Below are positions 23,401-34,737 of a DNA stretch of 64,000 nt, piece by piece (the first letter of the stretch is position 1; each line of letters opens with the position of its first letter). Below the pieces are notes generated by a model. It was not told the origin of the DNA. It saw only the letters and a list, made by a program, of their open reading frames with translations, and did not search any database. The translations under genes were made by a program, and so were the position numbers. This DNA comes from Enchytraeus crypticus (lineage: Eukaryota > Annelida > Clitellata > Enchytraeida > Enchytraeidae), in assembly GCA_905160935.1 (NCBI GenBank), contig CAJHZI010000882.1, forward strand, positions 1,783,501-1,847,500. Reading direction: 5' to 3'.

Positions 23401-24350
23401 TGAAGTTGGTCTAGCTCTAATTTTTTAACAGCTCTTTGGTGGACCAGAACTGAATTTAGTATTGACCATTGTGTAGTAAATTTTTAATTTTGTTTCAAAT
23501 AATTTAAGTTAACTAAAGAAATTAAATAAACCAATTTTCAAATGGGTCAGACTCTATGCGAGATTGCTGATCTGATCATCAGATAACATCCTGAAATCTA
23601 TAAGTCTGATATAATATCACTGATATCAGGTTATTATTTTCATTTAGGGTGTTAGTCAGCGAACCGGTTTGAACTGAATTAGTAGGTGAGAGATACTCTT
23701 CGTCTGAACTAAGCGTACAGCGCACAGACAGGCTCCGGCTTAATGAGCCAGTGAGATCTCAGTCGTGTTGTGTCTCGCACAGTGTGGGTGAGGTTTCTAT
23801 AGTGATGTACGTATCTAGCTACATGTATGTACAGCAGTTAGAATTCTGTTAGATAAAAACTATAGGCGTGGTAAACTGTGGAGTCCGTGGTCGAATCTGA
23901 AGGTTTTAGTTTGGCCGTTTTTATTTAATAAATTTTGCCGATAGCATATATTTCTTTCATAATTGCGCGATTATGGTAATAATTTTACCATAATCCGATC
24001 ATTGTTTTAAAATATGGGAAATATAAAAAGAAGATAAAGGGTAATCAGGTAACGGGTAACCTTTCCTATTTCAAGCTGTCGAGCAATATTTACTATAGTT
24101 CAGGGTCCATTTGTTCTAATCGGTATTTCTGATGAACAAATTGAATTTAAATCTTCAGATTTTGAGTTACGTTATAATTATTCTTAGATTCTCTTAAATA
24201 TAATAATATATTAAATTTGAATGTTATCATCTCGAAAGCCTGTTACAAGAAATTATATAAGCTTTTTTACTTGTTCGTAAGTTCAGACACGGATCTTCAA
24301 GCGATGACTTTTGCCTTCAACCAGTCGAGCCTAATGTTCTTGTGTTTCAG
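23401..24350. other. Unique DNA with a GC-richer patch
   Basis: Around 23690-23800 the base composition rises and a donor-like gtgtgg|gtgagg is present at 23784-23793, so a non-coding or short exon is possible. No protein is recognised. Confidence 0.3.
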
Positions 24351-24442
24351 ACTGTGGTGCTTGGGTTCTGTTAGACAGCGATGATCCAATTGCAGGTTCA
24401 AGTCTCATTTATGTAATTAAGGCTGCAGCTTTCTCAAAAATG
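24351..24442 (+). CDS. Possible orphan exon (31 codons), or a tRNA-like SINE head
   Basis: Bounded by a strong acceptor (ctaatgttcttgtgtttcag, with a branch-like ctaat) and a strong donor (AAAATG|GTAAGG). The frame between is open: CGAWVLLDSDDPIAGSSLIY and on to AFSKM. However, ggttcaagtc at 24395 also matches a tRNA box B, with tggtgcttggg about 40 bases before it. I cannot decide between the two, and no partner exon is evident. Confidence 0.25.
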
Positions 24443-24734
24443 GTAAGGGTAAAATTAAACATGCATAAGCTAGAGTTAATCTATTTTACAAATGCTTATA
24501 TTTAGTTTTTACAATTTTATAGTTTCTTTGTCGTTTAACTATACCTAAGTTGCCGTTAATATTGTCGTTGCGTATTGAAGAAAAATTAATCAATGTTAGT
24601 ACAATTATGATTTATCCTGTTGAGATCAAATTTAATTATTAATAATTGTAATTAACTTCCTCTTGAATTCAAACTTAGTACTATGACGTCACTATCAGAG
24701 CTATTGACATCATAGCAAACTCGCATTTCATTCC

Positions 24735-25010
24735 AATCCCACCACTAAGGGAGGGTCCGAATCCACCACTGAGGGGCCCTGGCCCACCGCTAAGGGAGGG
24801 CCCGGATTCCCTCAATGGTGGGCCTGGGCCCACCCTCAATGGTGGGTCCGGCCCACCACTGAGGGAGGGCCCAGGCTCACCACTGAAGCAGGGCTCAGGC
24901 CCACCACTGAGGGAGGGCCCAGACCCACCTCTGAGGGAGGGCCCAGGCCCACCACTGAGGGAGGGCCCAGGCCCACCACTGAGGGAGGGCCCAGGCCCGA
25001 AGCATTGCTG
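24735..25010. repeat. 24-bp GC-rich minisatellite
   Basis: About eleven units near ggcccaccactgagggaggg plus ccca. The period is a multiple of three, and the minus strand stays open as repeats of GLGPPSVV (24836-25072). Confidence 0.85.
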
Positions 25011-25261
25011 CAGTTGGGAAGTCGAGACGTAAGAAAACCTGGTCCTCGGTTAGGAGGGTAACTCGCAGCCACCTAAACTATGTATACGAGCTTAATAAAC
25101 CCAGATATAACCGATTTAATTCACAGTTTCATAATAACTTTATGTTGACTATGGCGGCCATGAAGGGGTGGCCATGGCAGGGCGACCACGATAGAGCGGC
25201 TATGACAGGGTCGAAGCAGTTCCCTGCAGGTATATGACCAATTACTGCACATGCACAATAA

Positions 25262-25500
25262 CATGAAATATTTTCCCCCAGGATTAAATGGTAATTAATC
25301 CACCTAACTGACCACCTCTGAAGCCATATTTTTCCCAAACTATCGGCTACATAAGGTATGGATAAGGCATAGACTTTGTGAAGGGATTAATTTGTTGATC
25401 TAAGGAGTGCTCTTATGGAGCGAGAAAACAGACTTTGAGTATAAATATTTACCTTGAAGTTGAACCTGCCACTTGGCAGTGCACTGAAGAAGAAGACGAG
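25262..25500 (-). mobile_element. SINE-like repeat (family E)
   Basis: Contains aaatattttcccccaggatt, ctgaagccatatttttccca, ggataaggcatagactttgt, gaagggattaatttgttgat and ttgaacctgccacttggcag, with cactgaagaagaagac at the end. Confidence 0.75.
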
Positions 25501-25728
25501 ATGTAGTCTATAGCTTGGGAAAAGTATGGCTTCTGAGGTGGTTTCCCGTTGTCTTCCTCACCCATATTATGATCTATTATAAACATCCATTAGGCGGCAG
25601 CATGGCCACCCTCTCAAAATCCATGACAGGGCGACCATGACACGAGCGGTCATGAAAATACATAACGCTAGAAAAACACGATATAGCCGATATGTGTCTA
25701 TATTGTGTCGGTGTCGATATATCGATGT

Positions 25729-25731
25729 ATA

Positions 25732-25763
<32 letters not shown>

Positions 25764-25766
25764 ATT

Positions 25767-25806
<40 letters not shown>

Positions 25807-25817
25807 ATTTATTTATA

Positions 25818-25859
<42 letters not shown>

Positions 25860-26012
25860 GTAATATATGTATATATATATATTATATATATAATTATATA
25901 TATAATTATATATATATATAATTATATATATATATATATATAATATTATATGTATATTATTATATTTATATATAATTATGCATATATATTATTATATTTA
26001 TATATATATATA
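25729..26012. repeat. (TA)n microsatellite
   Basis: Long interrupted TA tract with occasional aattta breaks. Confidence 0.9.
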
Positions 26013-27384
26013 CCCGACCGATATCTCGACAATATACATGTACTATAATGTCTGCTAAGAAATGTAGTACTGCTTCTATTTTATATGACTTTTGTGTTTG
26101 CTGGAACTTACATATTATTTTTCAGTTCTGCTTTATAAATAAACTGATTAACATGTATCTTTGATATATTTTGACACTAATGTTCATCAAAATAGGCCTA
26201 CAAGTATATTTGTTAAGAATAAAGATAAATGATGAAGTTTACATTACATGTAGTTATAATTAGTTTTAGCAGTATCCATGAATTTCGTGTTTAAATTGCA
26301 ACTGATAAAATACTATATTTGGCAAGAAATTCTAAAATAATTATTTAATTGATAATGCTTGCAATATCTATTTAGGCCTAAACCATAGTGCTATCGATGA
26401 CCGCATAAAACTTTCAGGAGCATAAGCTGTGAGATAGGTATAAATAAATTGAATTGATTTTAAAATGTATCTAGATTGGAGAACCATTGTAGTAATTATT
26501 TGCCCTATCACGCAAAATATTCTTTTCTAGGCTCACAGTAAACTATTCTATTGTATGACTCCGAGTATTTTAGCAATGCTGCACACAGGTGCAAATCTCT
26601 CTGAAACACCTACACAAAGTATTGATAACATCACGTTCTATATTATACATGTAGAATGGTCGCATTTGAAGGAAGGACATGTTAATTTTTGGGTCAAATG
26701 ACACAGATCGACTAAGCACACTTATCTGTTAACATACACAACATTTGGTTGGATACATACATGTGTACACAACCTGAGTAATTATGTTACCATTGCAAAT
26801 CTACCTTCTTCTCTTATATCATATCCGCTCATGGGTTAGAGATTTTTCTTCCTGTTTTTATTTCTTTCCTGCCACACACACTGTTAAGTTTATTGTAATT
26901 TTTATTTTCCGATAGCTTGATCAATATTGATGCAGAATTCTAGCTGCACGCTATAGTATGAAGTCTGGGTCGGCGGTTCTCATCCTTTTGTACTTTGCGG
27001 GGCTGCAATGAGGATCGTCCTCGACAATTGTGTTGGAGTATCATAAAACAGTTATCACGTATCAGTATCAAAATACTCTTATTAATTGAAAATGTCAATA
27101 TGGCTATCATTACTGTTGCTAGAACGATAGTAGAGGCCTAATTAAAAGAGATAGAGATGCACAGGATGATGATACTACAACTAGTAGCATCAAAACTAGT
27201 TCAGAAATTCTATCACTGTAATGATAGCTATTCGTTGTGCTACTAATTATAATATTATGTTGCATTAATATCAATAATAATTTAATCAGTTTTGCTGCTT
27301 TGCAGTAATTTTAATTGTTGTACTGTACATGATAGCAAGACTATGCAGCGTACAATTAGTGAGGCTCCTCTGGTTTTAGCACTT
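26013..27384. other. Unique DNA, nothing recognised
   Basis: No repeat family or convincing open frame. Confidence 0.45.
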
Positions 27385-27615
27385 TAAATCATCATTCATT
27401 GTGTTGATGCTCATCATTCATTGTGTTGATGCTCATCATTCATTGTGATGTAACTGATGTTGATGCTCATCATTTATTATGCTTATACTCATCATTCATT
27501 GTGTTGATGCTCATCATTCATTGTGTTGATGCTCATCATTCATTGTGATGTAACTGATGTTGATGCTCATCATTTATTATGCTGATACTCATCATTCATT
27601 GTGTTGATGATCATT
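27385..27615. repeat. 22-bp minisatellite with higher-order unit
   Basis: Unit ctcatcattcattgtgttga plus tg. A longer block that includes gtgatgtaactgatgttgat is itself duplicated (27395-27490 and 27490-27610). Confidence 0.8.
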
Positions 27616-27694
27616 ATTAATCAGTAGGTTAAATGATAGATATAATGCAATGCAACAAAGTCTTTCCCTCTCAAGTGTTCAATCGAGTTGTGTT

Positions 27695-27905
27695 TCATGG
27701 TACATATTCATAGGGCCTACTCAAGAGTCTGCTTTGACGCTGCATAGATAGTCCTCCATAGATCAGCAAGTTAATCGCTTCTTAAAGGCTGTACTATATC
27801 CTTACCTTAATGTAATCAATAGCTTGGGAAAATATGTCTTTGGAGGTGGTTTTCCGTTGCCTTATTCATTTCTTAGTCACCTCTTATTACACGTGTAGTT
27901 TTCGG
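27695..27905 (+). mobile_element. SINE-like repeat (family E), diverged
   Basis: tccatagatcagcaagttaa, agcttgggaaaatatgtctt and ggttttccgttgcctt occur in family order, opposite in orientation to most copies. Confidence 0.6.
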
Positions 27906-28108
27906 AGTATGTAACAAAGTATCTGCCTTTGTGAATTAATGTCTTGTGAATTTTTCTAAATTCGCAAAGTGTTTAATGATTTGATGAAACTCCAACATTT
28001 ACTTAACTCCCTAATTATTTCATGCACTACTAGAGAAACTACTATTAATTCTAGTACACAAATAGCTCAACATTGTTGATTTCTATATTAATAGATAATA
28101 TGAGGTGA

Positions 28109-28264
28109 CCAGGAAAGCACTGTCATCTTTCGATTCAGACGCCGGAAGCTGAAGAACAAGACCCATTGTGGATCGACAGGTGGCTCTTGACAGAGGATTT
28201 ATTCAAAGTCTCTAAACAGATCCTTCAGTGGAAGGCTCGGGCGGGTTATCCTTTGCTAATATAA
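28109..28264 (+). other. Coding-like island, unassigned
   Basis: A GC-richer stretch open for 51 codons after TGA, including IQTPEAEEQDPLWIDRWLLT and KQILQWKARAGYPLL. The composition is protein-like (acidic, with amphipathic segments) and unlike the frames nearby. It has no ATG; an AG at 28111-28112 could be an acceptor. It may be a lone exon or a transposon scrap. Confidence 0.25.
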
Positions 28265-29150
28265 GGTTACCTTATGTTCATGGTATAGCAAGTGAATATA
28301 TGTACTTGCTTACATAAACACTTACAGGCATTTGCAGCATAATTCATACAATCACATACCTTTTCAGAATAGGCTCAGAGAATGACTCGAATAGTCTGGA
28401 AAATGATAACTTAATCCATCAAAAACTGCTTCTGTTTTTAAGTAAATACTACAACAGGTTAATCTAGAAGAGTAGAGTAAGGAATTGAAAATAATAAGCT
28501 TTGCTGACTTGTATGATTGTATGTACTTGTACTTGCAAGTTGCAAGTACTTGTTTGTACTTGCTAGTTTAACATTTTTGTGTTTTTATTAATTTAGCGCC
28601 TAATTTTTAAACCTGCACTTGGCAAGGCTGCTATAATGGATTTGATTTAGCTCTTTACTCAGTTTGTTTGGCTTTCGACAAGGTGGTATTATTTTTAGTA
28701 GAAGATTTTTTACATTTCAGTGTTTTCACTATTAGGGCCGACAAACCGTCACCTAATATGATCGGTATCATTGTCAGTCCATCTCTCAAAATGTAATACT
28801 TATCTAACAGGGTTGACAAACAATTCTGGGTATAGTGCATGCATCGAAAATGGATATAAACCACCCAAAGGACTCGAGGTCATGTCGGGAACGTCGGTTG
28901 AGGAATATTTAAGACATTCTACTCTACGAGAAGGCATTTTTAAGACATAGACGGAAGAGAAGCATCGGAGTAGTGATCTGAGTCCGAGTGACTCTGATTC
29001 ACCTCGTAGTATCAGTCGAATATCACTTAATATCTCTAGAGTATCTCTGTAGTATTTCCTCGAGTATCCCTGAAGTGTCGCCGCATACATGTATGTCTTT
29101 CTGGTATCACAACTCAATCAAAGCGAAAAATTACTACCACGCTGAAACTG

Positions 29151-29151
<1 letters not shown>
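28265..29151. other. Unique DNA, no supported gene
   Basis: A short run of tacttgtacttgcaagttgc repeats lies near 28525. Minus-strand frames at 28655-29117 overlap each other and show no recognisable domain. Confidence 0.4.

Positions 29152-29222
<71 letters not shown>
29152..29222. repeat. (TA)n microsatellite
   Basis: Pure TA tract. Confidence 0.95.
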
Positions 29223-29225
<3 letters not shown>

Positions 29226-29356
29226 TATGTAAGAGCGCTGTGAAGAGCTCTAAGTAATAGTGAGTTACTCTAATTTGAGTTAGCATTAAATAGTTTAGCT
29301 AGAATTTGTGAACAAGCCATATTTCTCGTGTTTTCTTTGATCACTGGTTGTTACAG

Positions 29357-29483
29357 ACTCCAGCATGGAAGCAGACTTAACTAATGGCCGCTGTCATCTC
29401 AGATGTTCTTCTACCCCCGCCCGAGTTTCTCGGATTAATCTGTACCACATTAAACAGTTCATGTATATTGCTTCTTGCTTAAG
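29357..29483 (+). CDS. Possible first coding exon (39 codons)
   Basis: Acceptor ctggttgttacag to 29356, ATG at 29365, and a strong donor TTAAG|GTAGGC at 29484. The frame reads MEADLTNGRCHLRCSSTPAR and continues to MYIASCL. An in-frame stop lies just beyond the donor. The composition is richer in G and C than the flanks. I do not recognise the protein, and the next exon is not visible. Confidence 0.25.
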
Positions 29484-30084
29484 GTAGGCTGCGATGAGTT
29501 GGTTTTAACTTTCCTCTCCCCTCACAAGATCGACCCTCTCGCGCTTTTGTATGTAGCCTTTCATGATAAATAAAGTTAGGCTATTAATGGCCTTAAAAAC
29601 GCAACGTAGGCTAAGCTACATGTATGTAGTTTGAAGTGATCTATTAGTGATCACTCTCTCGTTAATCACGCAATGCTTACAAATTTTTATGAAAAGTATA
29701 ACGTTAGAAATGAGAGTCTAGACTGGCAGCAAATCTATCGCTGTAAGAAATATTAAAAATCACTGGGTTGTTTACTACCACTGAAAATGTTCAATTTTTA
29801 TCTTAGATGCCAACTTTCTGCAGCGAAAAACACTAGTTGAGCTGATAGATTTTTGGCCAATTGTTTAGTAAATTCTAGACCTAATAAATATTATTAAAGA
29901 ATATTTAAGTGTTTACGACAGAGACAGATATGATTTTGATCTAATTTGCAGCAGAGATATCTTGTCTATAGTACACTAACATCGTTAACATGCCTGATGA
30001 TATACCTGCGATACCTGATATGATTGAAGACTTGCTTGCTCATATAATACATGATGATCTCATTCTTGATGACAGACCCTTTAA
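29484..30084. other. Unique DNA, nothing recognised
   Basis: No supported feature. Confidence 0.4.
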
Positions 30085-30555
30085 ACGCTGATAAACCTAC
30101 GGTACGCTGATATGACTGCGGTATGCTAGATAAACCTGTGATACTCGGATAAACCTGTGATACTGTGATAAACCTGTGATACTCAGATAAACCTGTGATA
30201 CTTTGATAAGCCTGTGATACTCTGATAAGCCTGTGATACACTGATAAACCAGTGACACTCTGATAAACCTGTGATACTCTGATAAGTCTGTGATACTCTG
30301 ATAAACCAGTGATACTCTGATAAGCCTTTGATAACCTGATAAGTCTGTGATACTCTGATGAGCCTCGGATACTCTAATAAACCTGTGATACTCTGATAAG
30401 CCTGTGATACTCTGATAAACCAGTGATACTCTGATAAGCCTGTGATACTCTGATAAGCCTGTGATACTCTGATAAACCTGTGATACTCTGATAAGCCTGT
30501 AATACTCTGATAAGCCTCGGATACTCTGATAAGCCTATGATACCCTGATGACTTT
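30085..30555. repeat. 19-bp minisatellite
   Basis: About 24 units of ctgataagcctgtgatact with variants aaacc, cagtg and tcgg. Open frames on the minus strand here (YHRLIRVSQAYQSITGLSE type) are products of the repeat. Confidence 0.9.
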
Positions 30556-30877
30556 TCTGTGGTACGCTTCTAGACGTACTTCTCCGGGCCTGCATGTCTG
30601 AGATGATATCATGCTGCCTAGTGAAGATATGTATAGAACTTCCACAAATCAACGATAGCATGGTCCGTAACACTTGCTTTTATTTAAATTTATTTTAGTT
30701 ACTGATAATAATCATAACGTCTCGACTCTCAATAGCCGATTCTGAGAGTCCACAGCAACAACAACTCTGTCAGTTGCGCGAGACCTAGTAATTTTTAGTA
30801 CAAAAGAAGCATTGACTAAACACACACACACGCACACATACACACATGCACACATTCATCTCTCTCCTTTTCTTTTG
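30556..30877. other. Unique DNA, nothing recognised
   Basis: A short CA-rich run lies near 30820. Confidence 0.4.
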
Positions 30878-31135
30878 TTCTGCTAATTGGCAGATCCTAG
30901 GTAAATATTGATACTCTGAGTCTGCTTTTACGCTCCATCAAGAGCACTCCATAGATCAATAAGTTAATCACTCTACAAAAATCAATGACTTAGCCATACC
31001 CTATATAGCCCATATAGCTTTGGGGATAGTATGGCTTCTGAGGTTCCCGTTATCTTCCTCAGTTCTTGCTTAGTGGCTTATTACGACACATGTAATTAAC
31101 GGTAAATCTATTCTTCAGTGTTTCGGGGACACAAC
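30878..31135 (+). mobile_element. SINE-like repeat (family E)
   Basis: ttctgctaattggcagatcc, agagcactccatagatcaat, agcttt-gggatagtatggcttctga, then ttacgacacatgtaatta and ttcggggacacaacgcg. It shows the terminal module shared with family D. Confidence 0.65.
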
Positions 31136-31172
31136 GCGCGGGATATATGTACAGTATATACATGTATGTGTG

Positions 31173-31176
<4 letters not shown>

Positions 31177-31246
<70 letters not shown>
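31177..31246. repeat. (TA)n microsatellite
   Basis: Pure TA tract. Confidence 0.95.
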
Positions 31247-31249
<3 letters not shown>

Positions 31250-31257
31250 GTCTATAT

Positions 31258-31560
31258 AAACAACAACAACGGAATTAGAGTGCTACTGTCGTCCATGACA
31301 ACATTGAGCACTGTGGTATCAAATCCAATCCGATGAGCATAGTGTGGGTTCCCCAAAACGGAGCAAGCCTAAATCCGGGAGTTCTGTCTGAGGAAGGGTA
31401 CTAGTGGAATGGAGGTTTACGTGTTGGTCTCATTTCTTGTGCAGTGGTTGAATAGAAGAGGTCATAGAGAAAAGCCTTCAACCGTCTATGAAACAGTTCA
31501 TACAGAAGTAAGGATGATCAGGAGAGGTTGAGGAGGTGCGCAAAGTGGAAGGAAGACAAT
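31258..31560 (-). repeat. CR1-like LINE tail (GTT family), longer copy
   Basis: The reverse of 840-1098: aacaacaacaacggaattag, gtgctactgtcgtccatgac, actagtggaatggaggttta and aaaagccttcaaccgtctat. Confidence 0.8.
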
Positions 31561-31565
31561 ACTGT

Positions 31566-31610
31566 CAGTGATGGGCAAAATACTTTTAAAAAGTATTTTG
31601 CCCATCACCG
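31566..31610. mobile_element. 45-bp near-perfect palindrome (tiny MITE)
   Basis: cagtgatgggcaaaatactt followed by its inverted copy ending gtattttgcccatcaccg. Arms are about 20 bases with almost no loop. The arm sequence is typical of hAT-type termini (cagtg-tgggcaaa-tact). The flanks show no clear 8-bp duplication. Confidence 0.55.
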
Positions 31611-32637
31611 ACGGTATTTATAGACACACAGTAATCCTATATGCAATTTTGCCTAGGTATTGGAGTTGATCGCGAGTACTTTCATGTTCACTTACAATGG
31701 CACGCACATAGGCCTAAGCTGAGGATGAACTTCAGAAGCTTCTATCTTATCGACAGTGTCAGCATTGAATTGAGAAATGGGCTATAGATATTGAGGAAAC
31801 GATCCGTTGCTTTGTTTCCTTTTGAACAGTCCTTACTATTTCTAAAGAAACCAATTAAGCCATAATGCGCAATTTATACGACCCTTAAAGTTGAATGATC
31901 CTCAGACCTTTCAATTCTTTAGCTTTCCACCAGGATTCAAACGCCGGTCAACTTTTTAAAGGGCGATGGTCGGGCGGATAAGAAAGGAACTATTTGAGTG
32001 AACGGCCTGTATTTTCCTGATCATGCTAGTAAATATAGTGTGGTGCACAACGTCACGTATGTTGCCAACTTAAATAAAAGGCAACGTTTACTAATAACCA
32101 TGGAGAGGAGAATGAGGAAATAATTAAAACTACAAAAACAGCAGCTAAGGAAGGAAACTAAGTAGCACACGCGGTATGTCATGTGTGTAACTATACGGAA
32201 TAAAAATTAAAAAAAATAAACTTGTCGCGGAATTCCTGAATTAGTTTTCCATCTATTCTCATTTATATAAACGTGTGCCTACTACCTTATTCAGCAAGCT
32301 GTCCTCGGTTAGAGCTTGTCCCATTCGTCTCTTTATCACATACGTAATTTTGCATGCTTAAAAGTTAAAAGTTAAAATTTAAACATTTAAATAAACTTTA
32401 TGTACGCTATAACTGAATTTCTAAAGCATCCTCTAATAGATATTATATAATTATTTAGACTATGACATTTTAATGCTAGCTCTCTAACAGCCTTCAAAAA
32501 GGTTTATGTGATTCTGACTTAAGTAAATTTTTGAGAAATTGTTGTAAGCGTGAGAGCTTTTATGATGTCATATGATAACTTTATGTATAAGCTTATATAG
32601 TGTTTAATTGGACCTACCTGATATACATGGTAGAATA

Positions 32638-32639
<2 letters not shown>
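31611..32639. other. Unique DNA, nothing recognised
   Basis: No supported feature. Confidence 0.4.
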
Positions 32640-32679
<40 letters not shown>

Positions 32680-32700
32680 AAGAGAGAAGGAGAGACGGGG
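32640..32700. repeat. (GA)n microsatellite
   Basis: Pure to slightly impure GA tract. No LINE coding remnant is visible next to it. Confidence 0.85.
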
Positions 32701-32894
32701 AGAGAAAGGCTAAATTGGCCTAATAAAGCATATACAGTAAATGACATTCGCCCTTCAGTTTAAAAGGAAAGTATAGTATGTAACGCTACTGTAGGCCTAA
32801 TTAATTAGGCTACCGCTCTATGAGCGAACAACTACGTTAAATTAAATCATGATTCCAGAGATAGATGAAGATGACAGATCTTTGCGCAGACTAC

Positions 32895-33030
32895 GATCTG
32901 CCACAACAACAGTACAATTAGTGCTACTGTTGTAGACAACACTGAGCACTATGCCTATGAAACTAAGCCGACGAGCAAAATGTGAATTGCCAATAAACGG
33001 TGCGAACCAAAATCCGGGTTTGATCATAAG
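32895..33030 (-). repeat. CR1-like LINE tail (GTT family)
   Basis: ccacaacaacagtacaatta, gtgctactgttgtagacaac and actgagcactatgcc match the family tail in reverse. Confidence 0.65.
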
Positions 33031-33499
33031 TTCGTTATCATTTGATTTTCATGAACATTGAGCACCTATTCATCTCCTGCTTTTAGGAATCGGTGCTGGA
33101 TTACTAAGTTTTATAAGCTATGGACCTACACACCGCGGTATTGATGCAATTTTTGTACTTTTTCTATATTATTTTCCATTTATTTTAATTTTCATTGCTT
33201 TTGACCATTCCAATCTCTATTTGCCAACTGACAACATGCCGCTTAGAATCGACGATAACTCCATTAACTTCCGAGGAAACACTTAATTAATTACCTGTTA
33301 AAGTGGCAGCTACAAACTGCAGACGACAGATGTCGGCAGAACAACTAGTCGTCTAATAAAATTATAAACTAAATCACAATGATGCAATACACCAGTAAGT
33401 TTATAAAAGTTGTTGATGTTAGATAGTAACATTATGAAAGGACATCAAAGTGGTTCATTGCCGCATTGGTTTAGTTTATAGTTCATCTTGCCTGTTTTT

Positions 33500-33660
33500 C
33501 ATCATCAGACCCGCACTGTTTAGGATCTTTTCTTCCTCTTCAGCACATTTTTTTCAGATCGTTTGGGGTGAATTGACTCGTAGCAGCATGAGATGGAGGG
33601 ATGTCCCTGATATCATCTTTGTATAAGAAACCGACGTCAAACCTTTATTATTATAACTAT
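33500..33660 (+). repeat. LINE 3' tail with (ATT)n end
   Basis: cagcacatttttttcagatc, gggtgaattgactcgtagca, gatgtccctgatatcatctt and aaaccgacgtcaaacct, then ttattatta. Sister copy at 6790. Confidence 0.65.
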
Positions 33661-34373
33661 TACTAAGCATTTATTAGTATGCAATGAGAGCGCTTATGAC
33701 GCACTACTGATTGTTACACCAATGAAAAAACCTGCTTTCACGTTAGTCTTATGAAGTTTTATTAAACAATTGTTGGCTCTATTACATCCAATATCTTTAC
33801 TTTCACTAACTATATAGTCTGTTTTCTAGAAATATTTTATTTTGCAGGGAATGTAATTGTTTTAGCTTAAAATAGTTTACTTGTATTTTTTATTTTTCGT
33901 TAGTAATAAATTGTCCTGTTTGATGGCCAGAAGGTACTCCTGGAATACGCAAAATCGCTTTCTTGAATATTTAAATCCATTTTTGACAACATTTTATAAA
34001 ATATATATTGTTTGTTTATTGAATATTTGTTTGCTCTTCTATTCTATGTGCAATTACACTGTGCTTCTAAAGTAAACTAATTTAAACCGAGCATAGTTAA
34101 GCTTTAACATATTTATGCATACGACACAATATTTATTTCGTGTTACTTCAGAAAAGGTGTAGGCTCAATCAGCCACTAATATAGTAGTGACGTACGTGTA
34201 ATTAGTATACACCAGAACGAACATCTAAGCAAAGAAACCTAGTCAAGAGCCAGATAAACTGACCCAGCAAATATTTGAGCACAATAATTAATTGCAGTTT
34301 TGCAGTATGTTTTAAGAGTATAAACCCAAAAGAAGGACAAAATTGCCAAAAGGGAGTAGAATCGTGCCACTTA
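33661..34373. other. Unique DNA, nothing recognised
   Basis: No supported feature. Confidence 0.4.
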
Positions 34374-34437
34374 AGGTTACACTTCTTTAAAATTATGAAG
34401 CTGCTAGGTTACACTTCTTTAAAATTATGAAGCTGCT
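34374..34437. repeat. 32-bp tandem duplication
   Basis: aggttacacttctttaaaat plus tatgaagctgct occurs twice in a row without change, so it is recent. It lies just downstream of the RPL6 3' end. Confidence 0.9.
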
Positions 34438-34620
34438 AAAGCAAAGTAGCATAAAAGTTATCTGTGCTGATGACCACACGTTATAAAACACTAAGAGTCA
34501 TAGGAGGAACATGCTTCACTAGTATACGCTGAAACCTTCAAAAGGTTTTCAAATCTCAATATGTTTGAAATAACTAATATAACTACCAAAGAAAACAAGG
34601 TCTAGATATCATTGTGTATC

Positions 34621-34626
34621 TTTATT
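34621..34626 (-). promoter_or_regulatory. Poly(A) signal of RPL6
   Basis: AATAAA on the minus strand, 112 bases past the RPL6 stop codon, which gives the short 3' UTR usual for ribosomal protein genes. Confidence 0.7.
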
Positions 34627-34737
34627 ATAAACATCCGTGAGAACAACAAGCTCTAAGCACTATCCGTTAATCACTCCTATCTTTATCTGTTACACAATGT
34701 TCATAAGTTCACTCGAGCTCGACGCGCTTGACCACAT

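Noticed and set aside
28655..29117. Two overlapping minus-strand frames
   Set aside because: Different frames, no domain, no exon boundaries.
29966..30673. Minus-strand frames with YHRLIRVSQAYQSITGLSE repeats
   Set aside because: Products of the 19-bp minisatellite; the two frames are separate and have no unique sequence.
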